Below, piece by piece: positions 54,401 through 63,800 of a DNA stretch of 64,000 nucleotides. A program made the translations under genes and the position numbers. Every line of letters begins with the position of its first letter. Positions within the stretch are counted from its first letter, which is position 1. This DNA is from Pelecanus crispus. Taxonomy: Eukaryota > Chordata > Aves > Pelecaniformes > Pelecanidae. The notes under the pieces were generated by a model. The model saw only the letters and a program-made list of their open reading frames with translations, was not told where the DNA came from and did not search any database. The stretch lies in assembly GCF_030463565.1 (NCBI RefSeq), contig NC_134643.1, forward strand, positions 214,696,583-214,760,582, in the 5' to 3' direction.

Positions 54401-57400
54401 TGGAGGTATTTGTGCTTTTCCAGTTGCCTTTTGTTTGTGCTTTGTAAGAACTAAACACTTGAGGCCAGTTCAGAGACTACAACCTTTCCTGTCCATTTCT
54501 TTATTCTGGCTCTTGGTCTAGTAGGAGTGTAGTAAGGGTGGTGCTGTCACTTGCTTCATCTGCTTAAGATTTCTTGATTGGCAAATAACACCATCCTTTT
54601 TGCTACTTGAAATCTAGCTTTTGTATATTTAAAAAAAAGCCTGTAGGCTTCTTTAAAAAGTTGCGTGTAAATTTTTCTTTCTTTATATGCTCTATATCTT
54701 CAAATTAATTCGTTCATGTAAATATTCAGTAGTATTTCACAGGTTTAGGTTCTACAGTGCTTAGAACTTCAATGACACTCATAAGTAGGCTTCAGATACA
54801 ACATTTAGTTCATGAAATAGATTGGGATGAGACTCAACTTCTTTACCATTTACTGCCCACCTGGAAAGGACATTTCTAACTTACCGTTCTGAGTGATCAT
54901 ACTGCTGTGCTATTCCACTGCCTGTGTTGTGATAGAGCTTCTTAGCATTTTTTTATTCTTAAATAATTCAAAGTTAAAAATTCTGAGCTGAAAGCTTCTT
55001 TTCCAGTATTCTTCATATGCTCTGGAGGCCTTCATCTCTAACAAACCATACGATGAAATCTGTTTCCTATAGACAGGAAGGTGGGTTTTTTCCAAAGAAA
55101 GTGTTCAAAGAAAGAATACCGTTAAAACAATCAGAATCTCCAACCATTTCCTCATAGTAGAGGCTACTTGAAGATGATGATGATAGCTTGTGTCTTTTTA
55201 AGAAGTGACCCATGAAATGCTTCACATTTTACTGACACTGTTCTTTGTGAATTTAGATCTTGGTAGCTTCAGACCAAACGTGTTTGAAGGTATCTTTGTG
55301 CACTGAGCCCAGAAGGGAGGAAGAATGTATTGTGGATCAGCAGATTGTTTTGTGGCTCTCTAGGAACATGCAAAATCTCTGAAAGAAGATAGATCCAGCA
55401 ATGTCACGGCCTGATTTTAAGAAACGGACATTGTCCATTCTTGCTCTGTTTTCCTTTGGTCAGACAGTATCAACAGTGCAGATAAACTGTCACCCACTGC
55501 AGTTTCATTATCAAATCAGGACTTCCATGAGTCTCTGCAACTTCAGGCGTATAAGGAAGAGGTGTTGTTTGGGACAGAAGGGGTTTTTTGATGCAGTTGC
55601 TGATGGTTTTGTTGACTTTCTTCCCTCTTTGCCTCTTGCTTGTTTGAGTTGATGAGTCTGTATGTGTTGGGCCTTTACCCTGTCGTGAAATTCAGTCCTT
55701 GTCAGGGGAGAGGGTGTATGTGTGCAGGTTTTTTATCCTTCGCTGAGGATTTGCTGTAGCAGATGCTGCGCGAGCTTCTTCCTACGCAGTTATGTTTTGA
55801 TTGTTTAATGAGGCAAAGAGGAGATAAAGCACTTCTGCAATTCTTAGCTTAACTGACTTTTCAAGGTGCTAACAGTGGACATATGGCAACTGTTCTGTCA
55901 ATGCATGTGGAAGCAAGCCAGGATTTTAACATCAGGGTCAAATGCAGTCAGCTATGCAGTAGTCAACTTCTGCAGAGGTAGTTACACAATCAAGCCACCT
56001 GTTTATTCGGGAGGGAAAGATTGATTCCTGATAGAGAACCTGTGCTTGCTTAGTGACACGTTTTGGAGCTCTTTGAAGATGCTTAGTTACTAGAGCTTCT
56101 GGCAGAATTTCAGCCTGATGTACTGTAGAGCTCTTTGCTTTCATATAATCTTCAACTGATATTTACAAGTGGAGTGTTGCATTGCTTTCTGGTTGCTCAT
56201 ACTCCAGGTTATACAACAGAGCTGGTGTACTTCTGACACCATACCTGCTCAGCATGGCAATCCTGTTGTCAAGGGTACGTTTTTCTGTTTCTTATCCTAG
56301 CACAATGACTTTACTAACAGGATTCATCTTGCTGATTTAAGATACCTAGCCTCCCTCAGAAGTCAACAGAGATAAAAGCACAACTCCAGACAGAAGTTTA
56401 GCCCATCTTTTCCCATTTTGTAGAAGTACGTTAGATGTCTGGTGTAGGCTGACATTTAGTTGGCTCAGTGAAAGGGATGGATCCCGTACAAGCAGATCGG
56501 GATTGAAATGTTTCTTTCCTTCATACCACTCTCTTCCTTTGCACAACTTCTAAAATTGTTCTCTAGTCCTGTAGTAGAGTGGTAGTTGGAAGTTGGCGCT
56601 AACTCATGTGCTGGCCTAAAGCAGAACATTTTGCTTTTTTATTCACAGCATTTGATGATGAAATAGTTTCTACGGATGTCTCCCGCTATATTGAAGATCC
56701 TGGGTTTGGGTACAAAGACTTTGCAAGGCGAGGAGAAGACCATCTGCCAACATTCAGAGCTCAGGTACTATCTCTTTAAAGTACATTTACTCAAAGAATG
56801 TTTGTATATCTCATTACCGGGCAAATAGCATAAAGCAGTTGTAGTGGGACGTGTTTGTTGCATGCTCCCTTTCTTGTCCTGGTCCATTAAATAACTTGCA
56901 AGCTTCTAAATCTACCTGAGATGAGTCTTTTACTATTTGTAAATCTCAGACAAGGGAATACTTAGCTTTCAGTCTTACTCCAATTATTACCAGAATTAAT
57001 GTTTGAAAACTGTAAAGCATATCACTAAATCTGGAATAAAAGTGAAAGGTAGAAAAGAAAGTTTCTTTTCCATCCATCCATATGTTGTAGAAAAAATCCA
57101 CTGGAAGAACTCTTTATTTCTGTCATTTTATCAAGTATTCTCTGTCCATGGTTATCAATACATAGATGTATATATGTCTGTGAGAAGGATTTGATGAGCA
57201 TTGTTCTCATATATGCACCAAATCACTGGACTTTGAATGTCGGAAGAGAAAAGGAGTTCTTAAATATGATTACTGAAGTTTTTGGCTACATCTGAATATA
57301 TTTTTTTGGTGCTGTTGCATGTACATTTTACTTGTACATTGTCTTACATATTGGCATCTTTTTCCATGACCAGACTTGTGAACTTCTTCATGATATGTAT

Positions 57401-60249
57401 AACAGGAGGGGCGTTCTACGTGGTTCTGTTCCAGCTTATAGAGTAGATTAATCAGCAGTCTAGTAATGAATTGTAAGCAATAGAAGAAATCTTAAACCAA
57501 ATCAGAGAACTTCAACTGTAAAAACAGTGTGTGCAGGAAAACTTCATGGTCAGAAGATGTATCTAAGCCTGTAAAGTAAAGAATCCATGATCACTCTCAG
57601 GAAATGTATTTAGCTATATAGCAGTCTCTGCTGATCTGGATAATTTACTCTGCAGTCTTTATATGAGCCTAAAATAGGTAGATACTGCCAAAAAGAGTAA
57701 GGTAGAGTCAGTGCCTGTAAATCAAACATTCTGCTTAACTACTTTAGGAGCAGCAGGCTCCCATGGAAAAAAGCTCTACAGAAGTTGAAATTGGAACTAA
57801 AACATCTCTGCTCTTAAATAAACAGGACTGCTTCTGGCCTACATTGAAAGGAGTCACCTTGATAATTTAACTTTATTAGCATGTCCTGCTCTTAAGTGGT
57901 TAGATGTATATACCCACAGCCTCCCAAATGCTCTGCTATTAATGCTGTTTAAATTGCAGTAGCATCCCAAAACCCTGCCATAAATCCAGTCCTTATTCTG
58001 ATAAAACAAGACTGCCTTTATCTCTCTGGGTTTAAATTTACTAATAGAAAAAGGTATTCCGTACACAGCAGAATGTCTTTAATTTTTTTTTCCCGTTTTT
58101 CATTGTTAGTGTGGATTAACTGCCGTTAGTAAACAGCGCTTTCCCCTTCCTGAGGCTTCTGGTTTTCAGAGGCTTTTCTGATGCCCCAGGTGTCCTGGAC
58201 ACCTTTACAGGGCTGGTGGGTATGGCCTATTTCTCACAAGCTTTATGGTCTTTTGGACTGGCAGCTGGAGGCCAAATGTGATGTTGTGTTGCTTTTCAGA
58301 TGTCACTGAATGCCTCTGTTAGGCAGCTGAATATTGTCCTGCATACTCTTCCCCGCTATCCTAATCAGGGGGCCAGTCCAGTAGACATGCTCTAAAGCGC
58401 CTTGGTGAGGACCCTTGCCCAGCAGTACGTTTTGAAAACAGCCAGACACAGGAAGGACGTGGAGATGATGCCCTCGATTGTAAAGATGGCATCAGTGATT
58501 GAGTGATTGAACACTTGCCAAGGATGTGGGGAAACTAACATGTTCTCTATAACCGCAGCGTGGAGAGCGGTTGCACGCTGCTCTGTAGCAGAGTCGTTCT
58601 CTGCTGCTGATGCCGTGCCACCACTCTGCAAAGATTTCCCATTCTTGATATGAGCAGGCAAGCTTTTATCTTTGCAATCCAGGGGCTTGCCTAAGACCAA
58701 AGCAGCCTGGATTTTATTAATTTGTTCAAGGATGGTTCAGCACTTTACCCAATGAGTGTACATCCTGGGTGGAAATAAATACTCCATCTCTGCTCAGAGC
58801 TAAGCATCAAGGCCTCCAAGAGGAACAACTTTTTAAACTTAACAGGCCCATCCCACATAGAATGACACTGGTCGGAGTGGCACAGCAGACAGTGGAAAAT
58901 TGCATCAACACTTCAAGAGAAACTTGTGGTTTTTTCTCCTGTAGACTAATGGTACCAGCTGGAGGTGGGGTGTCGCGACATGATATTCATTGCTAGGAAG
59001 CCTCGGGGAATGGAGCAGGTGATATGGATGAAGAATTCAAAATGCAAATTTTTTGAATAAAGTTATAACTAGCAGACAACGAAAACTGTTGAGCTATAGA
59101 GAGCATCAGATAGGGACTTCTCTTCATTTCTACATTTACATATTTCCTTCTCTTCCTGCAGGACTATACTTGGGAAAATCATGGCTTTTCCCTTGTAAAC
59201 AGGCTTTATTCTGATATTGGGCATCTCCTCGATGAGAAGTTTCGAATGGTATATAACCTTACGTATAACACTATGGCAACACATGAAGATGTTGATACAA
59301 CTACGCTAAGAAGAGCTTTATTTAACTATGTCCACTGTATGTATGGAATCAGGTATGGATGAAAACCCCCTGGCTTAGGAATGCATTTTAAACTGTGTAA
59401 ACAGAATGAAAAATGAACCATATGAAAAGCATGATTTTAGACTCCAGTTGTTTAAGTGCAGATGGCACCTCAGTCTGGAAGTTAGAGTGGTTTTGCTGGC
59501 ATATCAGTATAACTTCTGCTTCCAGTGGAGAAAATGATTATGAATCAGGATGGAAATTATTACAGAAATGTCTCCTCTGAAGCCAGCCTGTATCCTTTGT
59601 TCAGAAAAGACAACATCCTAGTACTAAGCCTTTCAGATCCTCTGTTAGCACTGTGGTTTTCTAGCATGTGTAATAAATGCTCCAGTTCCCAAACTTGAGA
59701 ACATAATGCTGCAAAAGACCATGCTTTTAAAAACTTATATCCAACAGAGTGATTACCTGTGTTATTTAGGTATGATGACTATGATTATGGAGAAGTTAAT
59801 CAGTTACTTGAACGCAGCCTGAAGGTTTACATAAAGACAGTGACCTGCTACCCAGAGAGAACTACCAAGCGCATGTACGATAGTTACTGGCGTCAGTTCA
59901 AGCACTCGGAGAAGGTACGTATTTCCAAGCCAAACTGGCTTTACAGAGACCCCCATGCTGTTTAAAAATTAAAATACGGCGACACCTAAAAATGGCAGTA
60001 TCTGTCAAACAAATTGTTTTTAACCAGAGAAAAACAGATGAGATTAATTCATTGAGTGTTAGGTATCAATTTTACAAAAAAAACTTCTTAGTGTACTGGA
60101 AATACTGAATCTTTTTTTATTATTATTTTGAGTGACTTCTCCATAAAATTGAACTGACAACTGTAAAAGAAAAGTAGATAAACTTGGGAATGCAGAAGTG
60201 GTCAGCTATGCCAATACTTGGGATTTGGGGATCAAAAAAGACCTTAACT

Positions 60250-60299
<50 letters not shown>

Positions 60300-60885
60300 T
60301 ACATATAAAAACAAATATATGTAAAAAAAAATATATATAATCTTCATGGTGGTTTTCATCAATAAAAATGTCCACGTGTCTTCAGATATCCAAGTTAAAT
60401 GCTTCCTGACAAGGGTTCAGTGCTTGTGTGCCTGCTAGCCTATCTGGCATGTAAACTATTCCTTATTCTGTGCTCCTGTATGGCTGTCACAGGTGGTAGT
60501 AAAGAAAACAAAATATAATTCATAAAGAACTAATACCGTTAGGATACAAAAATGGTTTTATGGCAACTTCTCAGATGGAAGATTGCTTAAAGCAGCAGTT
60601 GAGGCTAGCTCCTTGCAGTCCTAGGACGTTGTCTAGTTTTGGCATACTACAGAACTGTCTCAAGAGGAACTGGAGTCCTGCAGCAGGGAGAGAGGACATA
60701 GTTTCTTGCAGCGATACTTTTAGTAAAGGTTAGAAATTTTAGCCTAAATGAATAAATGATTCAGAGGTGAACTAAACGGCTGATACAATTTTTAACAGGT
60801 TCATGTCAATCTACTTCTAATGGAAGCTCGTATGCAAGCCGAACTTCTGTATGCCCTTCGTGCCATAACTCGTCACTTAACCTGA
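24370..60885 (+). CDS. SESN3: Sestrin-3, complete 10-exon coding region (span of joined exons)
   Basis: The ten exons listed separately join to 489 codons plus TGA, close to the roughly 490 residues of vertebrate SESN3. Sestrins are stress-inducible cytosolic proteins that bind GATOR2 and restrain mTORC1; SESN3 is a known FOXO target linked to AKT/mTORC2 signalling and redox control. Seen here: an N-terminal CxxC (C24-C27); an AhpD-like N-terminal domain at about residues 65-225 with HQCSYL (C128, Y130) and H135, matching the C125/Y127/H132 cluster of SESN2; a charged linker at about 262-345; and a C-terminal domain at about 348-489. Positions equivalent to the SESN2 leucine pocket are present: T383, T386, T395, R399, W453 and E460. 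The Asp pair in YDDYDYGE (D415-D416) matches the GATOR2 contact. Paralogue choice: exons 2-10 read much closer to SESN3 than to SESN1 or SESN2, for example [13 protein letters not shown] and [11 protein letters not shown]. No frameshift or missing exon is visible. Confidence 0.96.
24485..24760 (+). other. G-rich, G-quadruplex-prone start of intron 1
   Basis: Directly after the exon 1 donor the + (non-template) strand carries many closely spaced runs of three to seven G, for example GCGGGGCGGGGGGC near 24606 and repeated GGGG runs through 24760. Such strand-asymmetric G-richness just downstream of a CpG-island start favours G4 and R-loop formation. It also explains the long spurious Arg/Pro/Ala ORFs here. 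Confidence 0.65.
25022..25041. repeat. C-rich tract near the start of intron 1
   Basis: C8 and C11 runs separated by one A, at the downstream edge of the CpG island and just after an A/T-rich patch. Length-unstable sequence, and a likely i-motif or G4 former. Confidence 0.85.
25469..25489. repeat. T21 homopolymer in intron 1
   Basis: Twenty-one T, preceded by pyrimidine-rich CTTTTTCTTTCTTC. No AG acceptor with coding sequence follows. Confidence 0.9.
29279..29440 (+). mobile_element. Probable diverged CR1 fragment in intron 1
   Basis: AAGGCTGAGAGGGGATATGA and TCCGTGTCTATAAATACATC match the usual CR1 segment describing the last part of ORF2 and the start of the 3' UTR. The right part, around TTCTAGAAGAATTTGTTC, is less typical, so the right edge is uncertain. 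Confidence 0.5.
38084..38103. repeat. G20 homopolymer in intron 1
   Basis: Twenty uninterrupted G in AT-rich intron sequence. It reads as poly-Pro or poly-Gly in spurious ORFs across it. The exact length may be a sequencing or assembly estimate. Confidence 0.9.
38715..38790 (+). mobile_element. Short CR1 3'-end fragment in intron 1
   Basis: ATGGTTGGACTGGATGATCT and AAAGGTCTTTTCCAACCTAG are followed by nearly three copies of GATTCTAT at 38767-38789, the CR1 3' terminus. It is only about 75 bp, heavily 5'-truncated, in the same orientation as SESN3. Confidence 0.92.
43678..43884 (+). mobile_element. CR1 3'-end fragment in intron 1
   Basis: CTGCCCAGAGAGGTGGCGGA, GTCACCATCCCTGGAAGTGT and ATGGTTGGACTGGATGATCT are CR1 3' UTR sequence. 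Four 8-mers (GATTCTAT or GATTCTGT) at 43853-43884 form the 3' end. About 200 bp, same orientation as SESN3, no coding capacity. Confidence 0.94.
46850..47040 (+). mobile_element. CR1 fragment lacking its 3' tip, intron 1
   Basis: AGAGGCAACGGCTTTAAATT, AGGTTAGACATTAGGAAAAC and AAGAGGAGGTTGGACC follow the CR1 3'-UTR order with deletions. The terminal 8-mer repeats are missing. It lies about 0.8 kb upstream of exon 2. Confidence 0.75.
47848..47913 (+). CDS. SESN3: SESN3 coding exon 2 (residues 34-55)
   Basis: A 66-nt micro-exon after acceptor TTTTGCAG and before the strong donor GTAAGT, phase 0 at both ends. It encodes [20 protein letters not shown] and two more residues (N54, E55). The [10 protein letters not shown] core is a sestrin family signature just before the N-terminal domain. 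It sits alone after a 23.4-kb intron and is easily missed by ORF scans because of its size. Confidence 0.95.
47914..50987 (+). other. SESN3: SESN3 intron 2
   Basis: 3.07 kb from GTAAGT to TTTTTAAG, phase 0. AT-rich, with no repeat or RNA gene recognised. A single FOXO-type GTAAACAA lies at 50794-50801, about 190 bp before exon 3, but isolated 7-8-mers are expected by chance. Confidence 0.9.
50988..51185 (+). CDS. SESN3: SESN3 coding exon 3 (residues 56-121)
   Basis: 198 nt, phase 0 at both ends, acceptor TTTTTAAG and donor GTACGT. It encodes the first helices of the sestrin N-terminal domain, including [20 protein letters not shown] and [16 protein letters not shown]. These are nearly invariant among sestrins. 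The exon stops just before the helix that carries the redox-type cysteine. Confidence 0.97.
51186..51943 (+). other. SESN3: SESN3 intron 3
   Basis: 758 bp from GTACGT to TTCTAG, phase 0. About a third of it is the CR1 fragment at 51515-51752. Confidence 0.95.
51515..51752 (+). mobile_element. CR1 fragment filling about a third of intron 3
   Basis: AATTCCAGGTGGACACTAGG, TTTTTACCATGAGGATGTTG, GAGAGGTTGTGCGATCTCCA and GGGGGTTGGACCAGATCTCC are CR1 3'-region sequence, ending near TTAGATTCTGCAATTC. It sits about 190 bp before the exon 4 acceptor, in the same orientation as the gene. Its divergence suggests an older insertion that did not disturb splicing. Confidence 0.88.
51944..52126 (+). CDS. 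SESN3: SESN3 coding exon 4 (residues 122-182), redox-type Cys128
   Basis: 183 nt, phase 0 at both ends, acceptor ATTCTAG and donor GTACCT. It opens with [20 protein letters not shown]128, Y130 and H135 align with SESN2 C125, Y127 and H132, the AhpD-like oxidoreductase cluster. The rest, [20 protein letters not shown] and [11 protein letters not shown], is standard sestrin sequence. The active-site signature is intact, so the proposed alkylhydroperoxide-type activity is not excluded by sequence. Confidence 0.97.
52127..52498 (+). other. SESN3: SESN3 intron 4
   Basis: 372 bp from GTACCT to TTTCAG, phase 0, the shortest intron. Nothing else recognised in it. Confidence 0.95.
52499..52735 (+). 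CDS. SESN3: SESN3 coding exon 5 (residues 183-261)
   Basis: 237 nt, phase 0 at both ends, acceptor TCATTTCAG and donor GTTAGT, a GT-AG donor with T at +3. It encodes the last part of the N-terminal domain: [20 protein letters not shown], then [12 protein letters not shown] and [19 protein letters not shown]. The open frame continues past the donor but no longer resembles sestrin, which supports the boundary at 52735. Confidence 0.95.
52736..54257 (+). other. SESN3: SESN3 intron 5
   Basis: 1.52 kb from GTTAGT to TTTGCAG, phase 0. AT-rich, with no repeat or gene recognised. Confidence 0.92.
54258..54405 (+). CDS. SESN3: SESN3 coding exon 6 (residues 262-310 plus one base)
   Basis: 148 nt, phase 0 at the start and phase 1 at the end, acceptor TTTTTGCAG and donor GTATTT. 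It encodes [20 protein letters not shown] followed by a very charged Glu/Lys stretch with [13 protein letters not shown]. This is the linker between the two sestrin domains, probably a helix followed by a flexible loop. The phase fits only with the acceptors described for exon 7. Confidence 0.94.
54406..56648 (+). other. SESN3: SESN3 intron 6
   Basis: 2.24 kb from GTATTT to TTCACAG, phase 1. No repeat recognised. A second possible acceptor, CTAAAGCAG, ends at 56624, 24 nt before the main one. Confidence 0.9.
56649..56764 (+). CDS. SESN3: SESN3 coding exon 7 (residues 311-349)
   Basis: 116 nt. It completes a split Ala codon (G|CA) and ends in phase 0 at CAG before donor GTACTA. The acceptor TTTTTTATTCACAG has a strong pyrimidine tract. 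It encodes [20 protein letters not shown] and [13 protein letters not shown], the entry to the C-terminal domain. As I recall it, human SESN3 carries several more residues exactly at this junction. A weaker acceptor at 56623-56624 would extend this exon by 24 nt in frame. Confidence 0.92.
56765..59161 (+). other. SESN3: SESN3 intron 7
   Basis: 2.4 kb from GTACTA to CCTGCAG, phase 0. The stretch 58150-59000 is less AT-rich and carries short open frames on both strands (58392-58700 minus, 58769-58996 plus), but I recognise no protein or repeat in it. Confidence 0.9.
59162..59352 (+). CDS. SESN3: SESN3 coding exon 8 (residues 350-413), leucine pocket part 1
   Basis: 191 nt, starts in phase 0 and ends after two bases of an Arg codon (AG|G). 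Acceptor CTTCCTGCAG, donor GTATGG. It encodes [56 protein letters not shown] and the start of GIRYDD. T383, T386, T395 and R399 correspond to SESN2 T374, T377, T386 and R390, the residues that form the lid and carboxylate anchor of the leucine site. Confidence 0.97.
59353..59769 (+). other. SESN3: SESN3 intron 8
   Basis: 417 bp from GTATGG to ATTTAG, phase 2 inside an Arg codon. Nothing else recognised. Confidence 0.95.
59770..59914 (+). CDS. SESN3: SESN3 coding exon 9 (residues 413-461), GATOR2 contact and leucine pocket part 2
   Basis: 145 nt, begins with the last base of the split Arg codon and ends in phase 0. Acceptor TTATTTAG, donor GTACGT. It encodes [20 protein letters not shown] and [15 protein letters not shown]415-D416 match the SESN2 Asp pair needed for GATOR2 binding; W453 and E460 match W444 and E451, which close the leucine pocket. 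A constant offset of 9 to SESN2 numbering across exons 8-9 shows no indel in the domain. Confidence 0.97.
59915..60798 (+). other. SESN3: SESN3 intron 9
   Basis: 884 bp from GTACGT to TTAACAG, phase 0. Contains the (AC)17 microsatellite and its AT-rich tail. Confidence 0.95.
60250..60340. repeat. (AC)17 microsatellite with AT-rich tail, intron 9
   Basis: A pure (AC)17 run at 60255-60288, then ATATACACACATACATAT and further A/T-rich alternating sequence to about 60340. It lies about 460 bp upstream of the last exon and 340 bp after exon 9, and is likely length-polymorphic. Confidence 0.95.
60799..60885 (+). CDS. SESN3: SESN3 coding exon 10, C-terminus and stop (residues 462-489)
   Basis: 87 nt of coding sequence after acceptor TTTTTAACAG. 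It encodes [20 protein letters not shown] followed by RAITRHLT and TGA at 60883-60885. The C-terminal [10 protein letters not shown] is the expected sestrin end. The same exon continues as 3' UTR. Confidence 0.97.
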   Translation, partial: VHVNLLLMEARMQAELLYALRAITRHLT

Positions 60886-63800
60886 AGCATTCGCTGGGCA
60901 GGAGTAAAGGAGTTTTTACTGAATACGTAAAGACCTTTCGAAATAGATACACACCAGAAGCTGTTTGTGATGTAGCATCAGGTTATTCAATTCTCTAGTG
61001 TCAAAGTTTAGCCGTGCTTCTTGACGGCTGTAATGTGCAATGATGTGTTTTATTTTCTTGATGCTTAACATTACTAATGATAACAAAAGTAACACTGAGG
61101 AGCACTACTCTGCATTGTTTCTGGCTGGATTTCTGCGCAGTGGTCAGGATCCTGAAACTGTTTTTATTATATCCAATCCTAGCGCTTTGTTCTTTAAGCA
61201 CCGGAGTGAAGTGCTTAGAGACTTCTTTTTCCAAGCAATCATTTTTCAGATTAGTGGAGTCCAGCAGGAGATAGGTTCGACCTGTCCTGAGAACATACCA
61301 CCATGTCGTGACTCGTGACAGAGACGCGCGGGCTGCATTGCATTGAATTGCCCACTGGATTCTTCTGTGTCTCCTGGAGACTGCTTGCCAGTCACCGTCT
61401 TACCACAGCAATTGAAGGTGATGCGAGATGTGGATGCAAACATTGAGCACACTTTAATGTGAAATTAATCATGATAAATCCTACAGCATGCTACTGAAGT
61501 GCAAAATTCATCTGCTTTGTTGTGCCCCTTCCCAAGAGAAGAGGCCTCACAATTTGCCATTTCAGCCACACTTACTGTGTTTCAATCATGCATAATCTCG
61601 TTTTACTGACAGTCACCCTCAGCTGTCCTTACAATGTCCATGCTCATCACATGTTGCAATTTGTTTAGTTGGCACCTATGAAGTTAATACACAGGCTGAC
61701 CAAAAGTAGGGTTGTGGGTTTTTTTGCACTCTCTTCTTTCTCAATGTTTTAACTAAGGAAAGTAAAGGAAGGCTAGCATATCTGTTCTTTCATATTGGAT
61801 GTATAGAAATTTACTTCCCATAACTTTTTCATAGCATGAAATTTTAATATTCAAAGTTTAAAAAGTTTCTATGCATTAGTGTGAGTGAACAAAAGAAAAG
61901 TGCAATATTTAAAAAGAAAGCAAGCTTTTTTCCCTATCATGCCACTGCTAAAGTGTCCTTCTTACATAGCCATAAAGAAATTTTAAAACCAAATTTCTTT
62001 ATTGTCTAAGGCCTAGCAGTTTTGTTTTAGCTTTTATGGCTTAAGACAACCTGATACTGAGATGCCAAAGCATCCCCAAAACAAAGCATTCTTGGACAAC
62101 CGGTAATATTGGGGAAGGGAAGAAATAAGCTGCCAAAAATGTCACACTTTTGTGCTGTTTTCTGTTGCTTTTGACTAATTTTTAAGAGCACAAAATGTTG
62201 ATATTTATAGCTTTATTTTGTATTGCATTTAATGAACCAGTGAAGTGCCTAAAGAGATGCTTAAATTTACCCGGTAGGATGCAAGTTGTCACTGCTCAAC
62301 TTCTGTCTGTTGGTTTGGACTTTTCATATTCCTTTCAGGAGGGTGACCTTTTTTTCTGCTGCATACATTCAAAACTAACTGGGTAGGTTTATTTTTAATG
62401 TTCCATTGGATTGTAGAAGTTAATACAAGAATTTTTTCCATTGGTAATTGCAGAATAGTTTAGAAAGTACTATCAGTCATATTTTAACTCTTTTCATTGA
62501 CAAAATCATGGACCAGTACGCTACTAAAGTTAGTTTTTTCTTTTCTTCCCTTTTCCTGATACCTTGCTGTGACTTCGCATGTTGGTTTTTTCGCTTTATC
62601 TATCTGTTCCAGATTGGAAAGCTAAATGATTGTACACTTTTCTGCACTTTCAGACTGCAGACTCTGCATGTGAAAACCTTTCGAGGAAGAAATCAGTAAT
62701 TATTTTTTTTTAATGTAATGTTGGCTATTTAGAAAACTACCCAGTAGACAGCACTGGACTCTATTCTAGAGAGACCATTGGGTAAAACATCAGATTTATT
62801 TATCTTGTATAGCTAACTGCAAAGATTTCTCAGAATTGTTGAGATGCTCATATGTATGAACTTAGATTAACTTTCTAAGTTGTTATGATCCTTTTTCCTC
62901 CCTCGTGTGACTGTAGTGGCCATAACTCATGGCTTTTGTGCATAAAACAGTTCTGCTGAGAGAAGTTTTCATGCAATACTTTTGCTTTTTTCAAGTGATA
63001 GAAACTGTACAGTACTACTTCAAAATCCTTTGCTTTGAAAAGTCAAGTAGTTCTCAAGAAGCACAGTTGAGCTCTGGAAAGGAGGTGAAACTGGATTTGG
63101 GTAACTAATATGAGGGCTTAGTTTCCCTTCAGAAATGCAGACTCTTAGAGTAGGTTGAGTTTTACGTTTGGAAACGTGAGTGCCTTTACTTCTTTCCTTT
63201 TGAAATACACTTGCCAGCTCAAACGCCTTCGGAGCAAAGTACATGAGCAGATTTCAAATATGGAAACCATAAATGGATTGCTTCATAAAATTTGTAGTAA
63301 GCCAGTGATTTCTCTATTTATTTTTTTTTTTAAGGTGCCATATCAAGTCACATATGGCCTGCAAGACATTCCACTGTAGGAAATGTCATTGTACAACTAG
63401 TTTGCTATTTCTCTTTTTTTTTTAACATTAAATGCAAACTTGAAACTTCTGGAAATGTTTTCCACGTGGCATTTTTTTTTCAAAGTATTGCATTTACAGT
63501 GTAACAACTTATAGCCTAGTTTTTGTACTCAAATTTATGATTTTTAATAGGTGTTTGTTCAGAATAGGTGTTTAAAGTCAGACAACTCTACCATACACTT
63601 TACGCACGCTTTAGGCTCACACTGTGCCAAATTTTAATGTGCAGGCGTTCTTGGATTTTTTGCATTTTTAAAGCACTCATGAATGTGAATCTTCACACTT
63701 TGTTCATTAATATTATTCTTAAGAGTACCATAATTGTTGGAAGTGTAGATACTCTCCCTCTGTGTTCCTTTATTGGAATTGATATTTACCAGCATTAATG

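Noticed and set aside
58392-58996. Possible processed pseudogene in intron 7
   Set aside because: Composition differs slightly from the flanks, but I see no poly-A tail, target duplication or recognisable protein on either strand.
9401-59403. FOXO-type GTAAACA/TGTTTAC motifs (for example 9401, 10498, 15616, 18691, 38394, 39009, 50794, 58129, 59397)
   Set aside because: SESN3 is a known FOXO target, but about eight such 7-mers are expected by chance on two strands of 64 kb and I count about ten, with no cluster at the promoter.
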